This document shows positions 50,574-59,906 of a stretch of DNA of 64,000 nucleotides, piece by piece (the stretch's first letter is position 1; the number at the start of each line of letters is the position of its first letter). The translations under genes and the position numbers were made by a program. The notes below the pieces were generated by a model. That model searched no databases. It saw only the letters and a program-made list of their open reading frames with translations, and was not told the origin of the DNA. This DNA comes from Parietichytrium sp. I65-24A. Its lineage: Eukaryota > Sar > Bigyra > Thraustochytrida > Thraustochytriidae. The stretch covers positions 119,501-183,500 of the forward strand of contig BLSF01000060.1 in assembly GCA_012862575.1 (NCBI GenBank), written 5' to 3'.

Positions 50574-51854
50574 ATGTCCTTCAGACTTGGCGAAGCATAT
50601 GCGGAGCACTGCCGGAAACTGGGGTGCACCGCGGATCCTTCTGTGGTGAGCTGTCTGGCTACAAATTGGTCGCATTTGAAGGCGAGCAATGACTTTACGC
50701 TGCTACCTCTCCTCGCGGTGGTGCGTGCCGAAATGGCCGAACCTGATTCCAAGGGCATCGAGATAGAAAGCTTGCGAATCAAGTGTGGAAAGCTCACCAC
50801 ACACATGGCGGATTCGAATGCACGAATTGTTGCCCAACTCATTGAGTGCCTGCCAAGCTTGAAGGTGGTGGACCTCTCTGGCATCGGAATGAGCAAGTAC
50901 GGAGCCAGCGAAATCGTCAAGGCTGTGCATGCCAGCACGTCCTTGGAGAGTCTCAACTTGGCGAACAACCCTGGCATCAGCCCTGCGCTCGCCGATGGGG
51001 CTTTTAGCCAGGCTTTGTGCAACAACTCCTCCCTGACCGAACTTGACCTCACGAATGACCAGCTCGGCTTCTCCGCCGTGAACGAGCTTCGCAGGGCGAT
51101 GAATACCAGCCACTGCAAGTGCAATAAACCGTACTTGATCCTCGACGATGGCAACAACGTTTTCGAAGAAGTGCTCAACGCTCTCACCCACGGAGTTGGA
51201 ACCATCTTTGCTCTCGTGGGCTCCTATGTGCTCATGTACCACGCGTCTGTTGAGGGCCAAACGCGCAGAACATACATCGCTTGCCTTGTGTATTCATCGT
51301 GTCTCGTTCTTTTGTTTATGAGCTCCACCGCTCTACACGCCGCATTTATGAACAAAACCGCTTCTACTGTTCTTGGCCTCCTGGACCACGCAGCCATCTA
51401 CTTTTTGATTGCCGGCACATATCTTCCTTTTTGCCTAATCTCCCTCGAGGGCCACCCAATGGGCGATACACTTGCGATTGCAGAGTGGGTCCTGGCTCTG
51501 GTGGGAATCATCTTCTGCTTCGTGGACGAGCGTGTCACAATCCCGTACAAAGTTCCTATTGAGTTGACACTGTACATGAGCATGGGCTGGATGATGGCAC
51601 TCATCTGGGACGACGCTGTCAAGCATATAAGTGACGGCGCCATCGAGCTCCTGAGTCTTGGAGGTGCTGCCTACACTTTTGGTGTACTATTTTTCATTAT
51701 GGAGAAAGTGCACCATCCGATCGGACATGCAATTTGGCACGTCTTTGTCCTTGTTGGGGCCGTATGTCACTACTTCGCCGTTCTCCTGTTCGTGGTGGGC
51801 ATTGAAGAAGAGATTAAGATGGAAGCTTGCATCGAGAACCATCCTTTAATTTGA
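50574..51854 (+). CDS. Leucine-rich-repeat/hemolysin-III (PAQR-type) fusion membrane protein
   Basis: The ATG at 50574 gives 426 residues. Residues about 60-180 hold three to four ribonuclease-inhibitor-type leucine-rich repeats (VVDLSGIGMSKYGA, SLNLANNPGIS, ELDLTNDQLGFSAV). Residues about 198-420 are a seven-pass membrane domain of the hemolysin-III/PAQR superfamily. Its motifs are EEVLNALTHG, SSTALHA, LLDHAAIYFLIAGTYLPF and HAIWHVFVLVGAVCHY. The His in TALHA, the Asp in LLDH and the HxxxH near the C-terminus, which bind zinc in animal adiponectin receptors, are all kept, so a metal-dependent lipid amidase (ceramidase-like) activity is possible. That the repeats are cytosolic is inference. 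Most family members lack leucine-rich repeats, so the fusion is unusual. No intron is needed; the frame is continuous across both parts. Confidence 0.85.
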   Translation: MSFRLGEAYAEHCRKLGCTADPSVVSCLATNWSHLKASNDFTLLPLLAVVRAEMAEPDSKGIEIESLRIKCGKLTTHMADSNARIVAQLIECLPSLKVVDLSGIGMSKYGASEIVKAVHASTSLESLNLANNPGISPALADGAFSQALCNNSSLTELDLTNDQLGFSAVNELRRAMNTSHCKCNKPYLILDDGNNVFEEVLNALTHGVGTIFALVGSYVLMYHASVEGQTRRTYIACLVYSSCLVLLFMSSTALHAAFMNKTASTVLGLLDHAAIYFLIAGTYLPFCLISLEGHPMGDTLAIAEWVLALVGIIFCFVDERVTIPYKVPIELTLYMSMGWMMALIWDDAVKHISDGAIELLSLGGAAYTFGVLFFIMEKVHHPIGHAIWHVFVLVGAVCHYFAVLLFVVGIEEEIKMEACIENHPLI

Positions 51855-52098
51855 TCATGACAAGCAAAGTTCTCTTGCAGATTAACCTTTGAAGAAAATA
51901 TTTTTGATGTTTTTGGTTTACTTTTACGAGATACGGTGTGCATCACTTCGCCTTGGTTGGCAGACGCATTCCATGCACGATCCTGGACTGGGTATGCTTG
52001 CATAGCATCGAGAGAGGGGGGGAAAGAATAAGTTTGCGAAGAGCAGCTTTGATGAACTGGTAACCTTTCTTAGCACAAAATACAATCAAAATTCATGA

Positions 52099-55000
52099 TT
52101 AGGCCTTGGAGCGGCGCTTCTTGTTCGCTTTCGCGGACTTTGGAGCAGCTACCGAGGCCTCCGCGGTCTTGCGTTTCTTGGAGGATGCGGCATCAACAGC
52201 AACTGCGTCAGCCACAGGCGCAGGCTGAGGTGTTTTTGTAAATATTGGGGGGTCCAGCAACGTCACAACGAGGTGTTGACGATAACCAGTACGAGTCTCC
52301 ACGGCAAGACGCACCTTCACCTGGTCGAAAATTTGAATGGAAAGTTTGGTAGCCTTGTGAACCAGTTTCATATCGTCCGAATAAAAGTCGAAAGAGGATT
52401 GCGAGCTTTGTTCGGTATCGGCAAAGTTGATCTTCCCTTCGATGCCAAATTCTGGAACCACAACCACGATACCCTTTTCTTTCACCCTGGAAACCAGTGC
52501 AACTGCTTCTGTAGGGCGATTTCGAAAAAACACAACGGTATGAAGATTGATCGAGGCGCGGCCAGCCAGCTGTGCCATATGATGCCTCTTGTTCAGATTG
52601 TCAGACAGCTCCTTCATGCCTTCCTTACTCTCGTAAGAGGTAGGCAAAGGATCGATGTTTTCTGCTGCCGCTAGCAATCGGTGCACGAGAACGTCCGCGT
52701 AACGGCGGATTGGAGAGGTAAAGTGCGTGTAGATGTCTGAAGCGAGGCCATAGTGGCCGTACTCCGATGGGCTCAGTTCGCCGCTCGTAAAATAAACAGC
52801 TTGCATCATGCACCGAGTAGTCAGAATACGAATGAGACGATTGAAAAACGGGCGGTCAGGCTTCACGGCGAGGTCCAGGGAGTCAGCTAGAGCTTTCGAG
52901 CTTGATACATCCATGTCGACTCCGGCGATGGATGTGGCTCGCAAAAGCTCATCAAACATTTCCTTTGATGGCTTTGGATGCCTGCGCAACATTGCATATG
53001 ACGGAAACCTTTCCGCGGTACGCTTTGCCACTGTAATATTTGCGAGAAGCATAAACTCCTCCACAAGCATGTTTGCATCCTTTTGTTGATACATTTCGAC
53101 ATCCGTTGGATCGTGTGAGTCATTATCCAACTTGAACCTGACCTCTTGCGACGCCAGGGAAAGAGCCCCCCTGTCCACTCGACGCTGGCGAAGCACCTTT
53201 GCTACCTTGTCGAGCATTCTGACCGCGTCAGGAAGCTCGCCAGAGACGGAGGGATCCTCCAGCCAGGCTTGCGCCTCGCCATAGGACAAAGCTGCCTTCG
53301 AGTGGATGATACTCTTACAGAAACGCACGCTGACTTGACGAAGACCGCGCCCGTCCTGCGGCTCATCTGACTTGCCATTGCCTTCGTCTACATCCATGTC
53401 TTCTTCAGACTTTTGGCTTGCAGCCTTTGACTTTTTCCTCTTCTGCTTCTTCTTCTGATCGTGAGCGTCATTGTTGGCATCTTTCGGGGGTGTAAACTCC
53501 CAGATTACGGAGAATGCAAACCGATCGACGTTGCCTCGAAGGGAGCAGATATCGGTGGTCAAAAGCCCTGGAAACATATCCAAACGGCGCTCCACCAGAT
53601 AGGTGGAAGTCCCGCGATACGCCGCTTCTTCGTCGATGGCGGTCCCTGGTCGTACAAAGTGAGTTACATCGGCGATGTGCACTCCAATTTCAATATTACC
53701 GTTCTCTAGTGGCCGCACATGGAGCGCGTCGTCAATGTCTTTGCATCCAGGAGGATCGATGCTGCAAACAGGGAGATGACGGAAGTCTTCTCGACCTGCC
53801 GAGTTTTCCGGCGTAACTTTCCAGTCAGCGCCCTCCTTCGGAAGACACTTCATGACTTTCTTCGAAAATTCTCTGGTTGGAATATCGTGCTCGTGCAGGA
53901 TGACAGCCGTCTCCGTCTCTCGATCGCCGATAGCGCCCATTGCGCGTACAAAGTGACCACTTGGGAAGGTCGAGAACCGGTCCCACGAGTCGATGGCGAC
54001 GAGAATACGCTGATTCTTGATGGCGCTCAGCTGTCTCGTCTTGATGCGAATTTTAGGGACCTTTGGGTCGACCGGAAGAATCAAAACATTATCTGACACA
54101 ATCTCGCGCTTGGCAAACTTTTCGTCCACAGAGCCGCAGTACTGTCTCCAATTCCTCTTGATGATACCGACAACTTTTCCGTAAGTTGTGGTTTCTTTCG
54201 GAGCGTCTCCCTCCTTTCCTGCGCTTGAGACATTTAGCTTGGTGCCCGCAAGGCTAGATTCCGATGGGTCTGCCGCCTCTACATCCAAAAGACCATCATC
54301 TTTGGTCTCTTCAACTTGATCTTCATCGTCCTCGCCGTCTCCATCAACGTCTTGCCCACGCCGACGCAGATCCTTCTTTTGTAACGCGGAAGACTCTGCT
54401 TTGGTAATAATTTGGATTGCGACGCGATCGCCCTCCATGGCTCTGTTCATGGCCTTGAACCCTTTGATAAAAATCTTCTTGCCGTCCGACTCCTTCTTGG
54501 TGAAAACCATCACGGTACCTTCCCGCTTGTCGAAAGCATTCACCCTAAATGTGCCTTGCGCCACTTGTCCAGCTTTCAGTCTCCGGTTAATCTCCGTAGG
54601 TGACAAGTGCGAATCAAACTTTGGCACGCGACTCGACCTGCCTTCCAAATTCATGGCAAGTTCCTCACTCTCATCGTGGTCTGCCAATAGATCAAGAATA
54701 CCAGGATAGTCGGAGGCAATGGATTTCGCAAACTCTTGGATGGACTTGGCCCGCAGGCCGTCCTTAAGAGCAGCCTCCTTGCACCTTCTGTCATTGGTCA
54801 ACAAGGTAACTTGCGCGATGCCGCCGTCTTCAAGCTGCTTGCCGTACCACTTGGCGGCCAGGCGAATGAGCCGATCATTATAGTCGTTTGGGGACTCTTT
54901 CACGTTCTGAGGGGCCCAAGTGTCCATATGATTCTCATTTGAGAACGCCACAAACGACCTTTTGTCGTCCCTGAGCAGCACCAAGACACGGTTGTACACC

Positions 55001-55389
55001 CCAAGATCCAGCCTCTTCACCTCCTGCAACACAGTGTCGCACAAGACCACATTTTGCAGCGGGGCCACTTCCTCTCTTTCCAGCAGATCCATTTGCCTGA
55101 GAACCACGTTGGTGTCCAAAAAGAGAACCTCTCGCAAACCGTTTTCATTCACATACTCATCGCCTAATATCGCCGCCAGATCATCCTCGCTACGAAGCTG
55201 CGCCCGCCCAGCCAGTCTCCCGAGCCCCACGTCATCGCGAAGGTACCTCTCTTTCACGCTCTGCATAATCTTCCCGCGCCTAGTCCGCCGGAATCCGCCA
55301 TGCGCAATCACATTCGCCCCGTCTATACTTGCGCCACCGCCCACTTCGCTATGCCGTGACCGGCGAAGCGCCGCACCTAGCCCAACCAT
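52099..55389 (-). CDS. DIS3: Exosome ribonuclease RRP44/DIS3
   Basis: It is the catalytic subunit of the RNA exosome, with 3'-5' exonuclease and endonuclease activity. The ATG at 55389 gives 1096 residues. After MQSVKERYLRDDVG comes the PIN domain, with acidic residues kept in LFLDTNVVLRQ (Asp92), LCDTVLQEVKRLD and LLTNDRRCKEA, so the endonuclease looks active. Two cold-shock-like domains follow. The RNB domain carries DPPGCKDIDDALHV (Asp545, Asp551, Asp553, Asp554). An S1 domain and a basic tail (SSKKRKTAEAS, NKKRRSKA) that looks like a bipartite nuclear signal complete it. The cysteine motif found in front of the PIN domain in human DIS3 is missing (VGLGRLAGRA instead). Acidic linkers of about 30 residues are inserted between the domains. 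A heptamer tract lies 85 bases upstream. Confidence 0.96.
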   Translation of the reverse strand: MVGLGAALRRSRHSEVGGGASIDGANVIAHGGFRRTRRGKIMQSVKERYLRDDVGLGRLAGRAQLRSEDDLAAILGDEYVNENGLREVLFLDTNVVLRQMDLLEREEVAPLQNVVLCDTVLQEVKRLDLGVYNRVLVLLRDDKRSFVAFSNENHMDTWAPQNVKESPNDYNDRLIRLAAKWYGKQLEDGGIAQVTLLTNDRRCKEAALKDGLRAKSIQEFAKSIASDYPGILDLLADHDESEELAMNLEGRSSRVPKFDSHLSPTEINRRLKAGQVAQGTFRVNAFDKREGTVMVFTKKESDGKKIFIKGFKAMNRAMEGDRVAIQIITKAESSALQKKDLRRRGQDVDGDGEDDEDQVEETKDDGLLDVEAADPSESSLAGTKLNVSSAGKEGDAPKETTTYGKVVGIIKRNWRQYCGSVDEKFAKREIVSDNVLILPVDPKVPKIRIKTRQLSAIKNQRILVAIDSWDRFSTFPSGHFVRAMGAIGDRETETAVILHEHDIPTREFSKKVMKCLPKEGADWKVTPENSAGREDFRHLPVCSIDPPGCKDIDDALHVRPLENGNIEIGVHIADVTHFVRPGTAIDEEAAYRGTSTYLVERRLDMFPGLLTTDICSLRGNVDRFAFSVIWEFTPPKDANNDAHDQKKKQKRKKSKAASQKSEEDMDVDEGNGKSDEPQDGRGLRQVSVRFCKSIIHSKAALSYGEAQAWLEDPSVSGELPDAVRMLDKVAKVLRQRRVDRGALSLASQEVRFKLDNDSHDPTDVEMYQQKDANMLVEEFMLLANITVAKRTAERFPSYAMLRRHPKPSKEMFDELLRATSIAGVDMDVSSSKALADSLDLAVKPDRPFFNRLIRILTTRCMMQAVYFTSGELSPSEYGHYGLASDIYTHFTSPIRRYADVLVHRLLAAAENIDPLPTSYESKEGMKELSDNLNKRHHMAQLAGRASINLHTVVFFRNRPTEAVALVSRVKEKGIVVVVPEFGIEGKINFADTEQSSQSSFDFYSDDMKLVHKATKLSIQIFDQVKVRLAVETRTGYRQHLVVTLLDPPIFTKTPQPAPVADAVAVDAASSKKRKTAEASVAAPKSAKANKKRRSKA

Positions 55390-57989
55390 CGCAGCCAAGG
55401 AAAGAAACAAACAAAGAAAAAAAAAGAGAAAGCGCCAATTCTCTTTTCTCTTTTCTCTTCACACCGATACTCGATACCCAATACCCAATACCCAATACCC
55501 AATACAACTCGCAACGCTTTTCACTTTTCACTTTACGAGTTTTTGAGTTTTTGAGTTTTTTGAGTTTTTGGGGTTTTGAGTTTTTCAGTTTTCCGTAAAC
55601 GAGGTCAACTTTCCCTGTCCGTCGCACGTTCAATTGCCTTCCTTTTGTTCGTTCTTGTTCTTGTTCTTGTTTTTGTATGCGCCTCGCACTTCAAACTTCA
55701 AATCTCCTCTGAAGATCCCTCTCCTGCGATCGAACAGCGTCTTGTATTATTATTTCTCCAGAAACGTTCCCACTGGCAATCTATCGCTGCGCACCGGCGT
55801 CCTTCCTTCTCCCGCCCTCGCGGACACTTGCTCCTTCCTTCTCCCAGAGCGAGGACCCGCAGGGAACTACGTGCAGCTAAGAGAGGCTAAGAGGAAGGCG
55901 AGGGTCTTCGGTGGATAGGAGGAGGCCACAGCTGCCTGGAAAAAGGGTTCCTCGACAGGGCGATCAAAGAACTGATCGCGAATAAGAGAACTTTATTTTG
56001 AACGTGAAGGAAAGAACTGTTTGTTGATCGCGAAGAATGGGTTGTTCGAGAACAAAGAGCTGTTCGGTGACGACGTCTGACCAAGCTGTAGCTGAAGAAG
56101 CTGAAGAGCATCGATGGGATGACGCACGATCGTGTCACTCAGCAGTGCCTGCCTCTGCCTCTCAGTATCTCTAGTTCGCATTTTATAAAATTATTTCATG
56201 CACAAAGCTCGGAAGACAATGTTCTTGAGAAGAACACAAACACTTTTCTTTCGTTGCCTCCGAACACTCCGAACGCTCAGTAAAGACCTTTTCTTTCCAT
56301 GGAGAGAGAGGTTGGTTGATCTGATCGCAAGTGGCCGGCAACACATGCATTTTGACACATACCAAACTCGAGTACCATGGTACTGACTTGACAAAGTCAA
56401 ACATAGTCGAGCTCAGACTCACCACAAAAAAAAAGGCTTCGTTCTCGCGCAAACCACCCGCTCACTATGGTCCAGGTTCCGCGACCTTCGTTGGTTCGAA
56501 GAACTCGGCGGAAATTTCTCGCGGCAACGAACAGCCAGTTACTTTAACCGTCCAATACGCAGCATCGCCCAGCATCGCCCAGCACCGAAGACCTTGACCC
56601 TGCATTTGCAGATAGATATTTGCAGCCTCGATACTCGCGCACCATAGCCACGTCGTGATGTCCCGATTTCTGGCCGCTCGAGCGCGATTTCACCTCGGGA
56701 CCTGAGGGCCCCAAGCGCGCATCTTTCGTTTTTTACCCAACGCCAATGCTCGATCCGTCATAACTTTCTTACACGTATAGTAAAAGTAAACTCACTGGTT
56801 TCTTCATTCTGCCTGTGAGATCTGATCTTGATCAATAAATTGAAACCTCAGGAAAACAAAACTCGTCAACTAAGTTATCTTGATCTTACCCTACTGTGGA
56901 CCAAATTGATGAGATAATCCACCATCTCTCTCTTACAGTCTCTCTTACAGTCTCTCTCTCTCTCTCAGTCTCTCTCTCTTGCGCATCAATCATTCATTCA
57001 TTCCACCAACTTGCTCGCCGACGACGGCGTGGGGCGACGTTGTATTACACGAGGCTCTCACTCACCGGACCCGGCTGCCGAAAAAACGACCTTAGCTATC
57101 ACATGCGCTCTGTCCGGTGGGATGCGGGACGCCAACAGGATTGCGTACTATGGTGGCGCCATGCCAGGGGGCTACCCAGTCAGTTATGCGATACGGTAAG
57201 GCGGAGCTGGGGAGGGAGAAAGAGAACTGAGTTGATTGATTGTGTTTGATGATCGATCGATCGATCGAAATACAATGCACAATGCGAAAGGTGTATTATT
57301 TATTGCTTTGGTTCCCTCTTTCAAAATTGAAAGTTGGAATCACTCAGTCTACATCTACAAGGAAACGCCTCACGATCATCATTCATCGTTTGCTTTTTGG
57401 TCTATTTTGGTCTTTGGTCAGAGAGAACCTCGCTTGATGTGTTTGATGTGGTGCGTTGAGGTGGCGCGTTCGATCGCAACAACGCACTTGGCATACAGCG
57501 ATGGACCATCATCGGACAGGCTATAGCAGTAGCGTTCTCGTTCGTAAAAGCCAGAGCCTTACAAAACTCATCCAAGGTTTTGCGCAAGGATTTGGGTTGG
57601 TCGGGAGAGTTGGGAAGAGGCAAAGCAACTAGGACTCAGAGCCAAATTTGGAACCAATCTCTGCTGTTGCTTTGTACTGTGTGCGGTGGTGAGAGGGATG
57701 GCACAGAGTACAGATCTGTAGGACAGAGGCACGTGAGACTCTGTGAGTGTGAACTTGCGCATCATAGCGACTGCGATGATCAGAGAAGCGAGTGCTACTT
57801 CATAGACGCTTTCCCTATCGCTTCCGATCTCATAGTGTCTGAGCTCAACCTTGTTGGGCCATCCATCATCTTCTTGTTTGTTTGGAGAGTGTGGCAGACC
57901 CTAAAAAGTCGTGAGAGCAGCGAGTAAAGTTGCCGCTGGTTCTGTGAAAGGACGGGTTCCAGAGCGCATCACATTATCCCAACGCGAGA
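55390..57989. other. Divergent region, DIS3 to desaturase
   Basis: About 2.6 kb lies between two divergent genes with no supported frame. It holds the (ATACCCA) tract, a G/T tract of GAGTTTTT units (55535-55585), a CT tract near 56925-56985 and a (TCGA) tract near 57251-57268. A 62-codon plus-strand frame at 57011-57199 ends at a GTAAGG donor-like site, but no partner exon is evident. Confidence 0.55.
55474..55505. repeat. Heptamer tract ATACCCA
   Basis: Four exact units plus four bases, period 7, starting 85 bases upstream of the DIS3 ATG. It reads TGGGTAT on the coding strand. Confidence 0.9.
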
Positions 57990-59360
57990 ATGGGCCGCGG
58001 CGGCGAGAAAAGCGAGGTGGACCAAGTGCAGCCACAAAAGACCGAGCAGCTCCAGAAGGCCAAGTGGGAGGATGTTGTTCGCATCAATGGAGTCGAATAC
58101 GACGTCACGGACTATCTCAGAAAACACCCTGGTGGCAGCGTGATCAAGTACGGGCTTGCCAACACCGGCGCTGATGCCACGTCCCTCTTTGAAGCGTTCC
58201 ACATGCGCTCAAAGAAGGCTCAGATGGTGCTCAAGTCTCTCCCAAAGCGTGCTCCGGTCCTCGAGATCCAGCCAAACCAGCTTCCAGAGGAGCAGACCAA
58301 GGAGGCGGAGATGCTGCGTGATTTTAAAAAATTTGAGGATGAGGTTCGCCGGGATGGATTGATGGAACCTTCCTTCTGGCATCGCGCTTACAGATTATCA
58401 GAGCTTGTAGGTATGTTCACGCTCGGCCTCTACCTCTTCTCGTTAAACACTCCTTTGTCTATTGCTGCTGGTGTCCTCGTCCACGGTCTCTTTGGTGCAT
58501 TCTGTGGATGGTGCCAGCATGAGGCAGGCCACGGCTCCTTTTTTTACAGCCTTTGGTGGGGCAAGCGTGTACAGGCCATGTTGATCGGGTTTGGTCTAGG
58601 AACATCCGGCGACATGTGGAACATGATGCACAACAAGCATCATGCTGCCACCCAAAAGGTTCATCACGACCTTGACATTGACACAACTCCGTTTGTAGCT
58701 TTCTTCAACACTGCATTTGAGAAAAACAGATGGAAGGGCTTTTCCAAGGCTTGGGTCCGCTTTCAGGCTTTCACGTTCATTCCTGTCACCAGCGGCATGA
58801 TCGTCATGCTGTTCTGGCTGTTTTTTCTCCACCCTCGCCGCGTCGTTCAAAAGAAGAACTTTGAGGAGGGTTTTTGGATGCTGTCGAGCCACATTGTGCG
58901 CACCTATCTCTTCCACCTTGTGACCGGCTGGGAGAGCCTCGCTGCATGCTACCTTGTTGGGTATTGGGCGTGCATGTGGGTGTCCGGTATGTATTTGTTT
59001 GGCCACTTTTCGCTCTCCCACACTCATATGGACATTGTGGAGGCGGACGTGCATAAGAACTGGGTCAGGTACGCTGTTGACCACACTGTTGACATCAGCC
59101 CATCCAACCCGCTCGTGTGCTGGGTCATGGGTTACCTCAACATGCAGACCATCCACCACTTGTGGCCTGCCATGCCCCAGTACCACCAGGTCGAGGTCTC
59201 ACGCCGCTTTGCCATCTTCGCCAAAAAACACGGCCTCAACTACCGCGTCGTCTCTTACTTTGAGGCTTGGCGCCTGATGCTCCAAAATCTTGCTGACGTC
59301 GGTTCCCACTACCATGAGAACGGTGTCAAGCGCGCCCCAAAGAAAGCCAAGGCGCAGTAG
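57990..59360 (+). CDS. Cytochrome b5-fused front-end fatty acid desaturase (delta-6/delta-5 type)
   Basis: It inserts a double bond between the carboxyl end and an existing one in making polyunsaturated fatty acids, on the ER membrane. 456 residues, no intron. The N-terminal cytochrome b5 domain shows the heme ligands in KHPGGS (His46) and EAFHMRS (His71). The desaturase domain has three His boxes: HEAGH (177-181), HNKHH (214-218) and QTIHH (386-390). The Gln opening the third box is the front-end mark. Overall it resembles the delta-6 desaturase of Ostreococcus (NTGADAT, GTSGDMWN, MHNKHHA, VRYAVDHT, EVSRRFA are nearly shared) more than the known Thraustochytrium delta-5 and delta-4 enzymes. 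Delta-6 is my first choice, delta-5 the alternative. It is followed on the same strand by the triple-RidA and acyltransferase-like genes. Confidence 0.9.
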   Translation: MGRGGEKSEVDQVQPQKTEQLQKAKWEDVVRINGVEYDVTDYLRKHPGGSVIKYGLANTGADATSLFEAFHMRSKKAQMVLKSLPKRAPVLEIQPNQLPEEQTKEAEMLRDFKKFEDEVRRDGLMEPSFWHRAYRLSELVGMFTLGLYLFSLNTPLSIAAGVLVHGLFGAFCGWCQHEAGHGSFFYSLWWGKRVQAMLIGFGLGTSGDMWNMMHNKHHAATQKVHHDLDIDTTPFVAFFNTAFEKNRWKGFSKAWVRFQAFTFIPVTSGMIVMLFWLFFLHPRRVVQKKNFEEGFWMLSSHIVRTYLFHLVTGWESLAACYLVGYWACMWVSGMYLFGHFSLSHTHMDIVEADVHKNWVRYAVDHTVDISPSNPLVCWVMGYLNMQTIHHLWPAMPQYHQVEVSRRFAIFAKKHGLNYRVVSYFEAWRLMLQNLADVGSHYHENGVKRAPKKAKAQ

Positions 59361-59906
59361 ATAGATCCTTCCCTTTGTGTAGTACACTCCAATCCGGTAC
59401 ACCTGTGCATTTTAATACCGCTCCCCTTTTCTTCTCTTTCCAACATCCTCTTCGAACACTTGCACATCTAACTTCTTCCGCGAGTATCACGCTTCCATCC
59501 ATCCGTCCTTCAACCGTGCCGCACCAACGCGCACAACACACACACACACTCTCTCTCTCTCAAGCTGTGAGCGAGCGCAGCTCTCGACCCAGGTTCAGGC
59601 TTAACTTAGCATCTCATGATGCTGCCAGTGTCAGAGGCCAACAACCACCACAACGGCACGCATCAAGCACCGTTGCCCGAACGCTCGTTCGCGGTCTCCA
59701 TCTTCTCGGCTATTATGGCATCGTGATGCACAACGCCATCGCTTGTAGATGGATTGCTAAACTCTGCAAAGCAGAAGCACACACCTACTGGCACGTTGCA
59801 ATAAGATTGCAATAAGAGTAAGGCAATTGCGCGAAAGTGTTCACTGACTGTGAATGACATGCAAACAGGTGACCCACGTGGTTGTACGCGCGACACTTGA
59901 CACGCG
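59361..59906. other. Intergenic region, desaturase to triple-RidA gene
   Basis: 3' flank of the desaturase and promoter of the RidA gene. There is an AC/CT microsatellite at about 59537-59563. The 14-base sequence CTGACTGTGAATGA at 59844-59857 also occurs at 34721-34734. No gene is seen. Confidence 0.6.
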
